Source: an uncultured Collinsella sp.
Lineage (GTDB): Bacteria; Actinomycetota; Coriobacteriia; Coriobacteriales; Coriobacteriaceae
DNA length: 21,759 nt
NCBI GenBank assembly: GCA_900757235.1
Contig: CAAENB010000112.1
Span: forward strand, 1 to 21,759
Direction of reading: 5' to 3'
Position 1 is the stretch's first letter. The number at the start of each line of letters is the position of its first letter. The notes beneath the pieces are model-generated. The model made no database searches and was not told the origin of the DNA. It was given only the letters and a program-made list of their open reading frames with translations. Positions 21,059 to 21,759 of this stretch are shown here, piece after piece. Position numbers and translations under genes: made by a program.

Positions 21059-21759
21059 ACGCGGCCGCGATGTCGCAAGAAATCAGCAGGTCGGCATTTG
21101 CATCCTGATCGGTGGGCGCCAAATTGCAAATGGCCAGCGTATCGCCAGTAAAGTAACGCGTAAGGCCCGCCGCCGGATACACTACGAGCGAGGTTCCGCC
21201 CACGACGAGGGCGTCGGCTGCGGCGATGGCAGCAACGGCGCCGGTAAGCACACGCTCATCGAGCGGCTCTTCGTAGAGGACCACATCGGGCTTGATGCGA
21301 CCGCCGCACGCAGGACACACGGGCACGCCCACGGCATCCTCGTGCTCGCGCGCGCAAATCCATTCGGCGCTGTAGACCGCGCCGCACGTCTGGCAGATAT
21401 TGCGGTGGACCGAGCCGTGCAGCTCAAACACGCGCCGTGAACCGGCCACCTGATGCAGGCCATCGATGTTTTGCGTCACCACGGCGTCGAGCTTGCCGGC
21501 ACGCTCCAGCTCGGCCAGCTTGGTGTGGCAGCAGTTGGGCTTGGCGCCAAGCGCGATCATCTTGGTGCGGTAGAAGTCGAAGAACTCGGCCGGATGCGTC
21601 TCATAAAAGCTATGCGAGAGCATAGTCTCGGGCGGATAGGAAAACCGCTGGTGATACAGACCGTCCACGCTGCGGAAATCGGGAATGCCGCTTGCCGTGG
21701 AAACACCCGCGCCGCCAAAGAAGACCACGTGGCTATGGGTTTCGAACAGCTCCGCCAGC
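21048..21759 (-). CDS. Sir2-family NAD-dependent protein deacylase (5' end outside window)
   Basis: A sirtuin that removes acyl groups from lysines with NAD. The visible part, at least 237 residues, has the NAD motif GGAGVSTASGIPDFRS, TQNIDGLH, the catalytic His in ELHGSVHR, a zinc site CQTC...CPACGG, and the closing GTSLVVYPAAG and NLAPTDQD motifs. The reading frame stays open to the window edge (LAELFETHSHVVFFGG...), so the start lies beyond 21759. A GTG at 21728 would remove part of the first conserved strand and is not the likely start. It ends 94 bases before the folP-folK start, on the same strand. Confidence 0.9.
   Translation of the reverse strand, partial: LAELFETHSHVVFFGGAGVSTASGIPDFRSVDGLYHQRFSYPPETMLSHSFYETHPAEFFDFYRTKMIALGAKPNCCHTKLAELERAGKLDAVVTQNIDGLHQVAGSRRVFELHGSVHRNICQTCGAVYSAEWICAREHEDAVGVPVCPACGGRIKPDVVLYEEPLDERVLTGAVAAIAAADALVVGGTSLVVYPAAGLTRYFTGDTLAICNLAPTDQDANADLLISCDIAAAFAF

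Overview
The window looks like a chromosomal segment of a high-GC, strictly anaerobic gut actinobacterium of the Coriobacteriia, most likely Collinsella-like. That is inferred from base composition, strong AGGAGG-type ribosome binding sites, an Ech-type [NiFe] hydrogenase, and several FAD/Fe-S 'enoate reductase' type enzymes. No taxonomic marker is present, so the assignment is an inference. Nearly all genes are on the minus strand; the plus strand carries only a PucR/CdaR-type regulator and coaX.

Region 1 (15-5641, minus): a compact hydrogenase operon in the order echA-echB-echC-echD-echE-echF. The antiporter-like subunit EchA and the NuoH-like subunit EchB are fused into one 960-residue membrane protein. 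EchC (small subunit), EchD (NuoC-like, with a long Ala/Lys-rich tail), EchE ([NiFe] large subunit ending at its last metal motif) and EchF (2x[4Fe-4S]) follow with overlaps or gaps of 12 bp or less. Together they would form a membrane-bound, ferredoxin-linked, ion-pumping hydrogenase.

Region 2 (5642-6773): an intergenic region, then a stand-alone IS3-OrfA-like double helix-turn-helix gene with its own terminator, then an AT-rich intergenic stretch.

Region 3 (6774-16529): a redox cluster around one regulator. It has an old-yellow-enzyme-type flavin/Fe-S reductase, a divergent PucR/CdaR-type regulator, and a four-gene minus-strand run: a fumarate-reductase-like flavoprotein, a NuoG-like/GltD-like Fe-S flavoprotein, a NuoF-like Fe-S protein without the NADH/FMN domain, and an iron-sulfur flavodoxin-like protein with a zinc-ribbon-like tail. 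I infer a cytoplasmic electron-transfer system delivering NAD(P)H electrons to an unidentified organic acceptor. This is the best candidate for an undescribed pathway.

Region 4 (16530-17282): a decayed transporter C-terminus directly abutting a small array of a palindromic repeat (15-bp inverted arms, invariant 25-nt centre, 81-bp period). A third full copy lies in the divergent control region of the redox cluster. I do not recognise this repeat family.

Region 5 (17244-21759): housekeeping genes. These are initiator tRNA-Met with its terminator, coaX (type III pantothenate kinase), a perfect 14-bp-arm palindrome and a terminator between convergent genes, a degenerate biotin-protein-ligase-like gene, a folP-folK fusion whose DHPS domain is interrupted by a long disordered insert, and a sirtuin running off the right edge.
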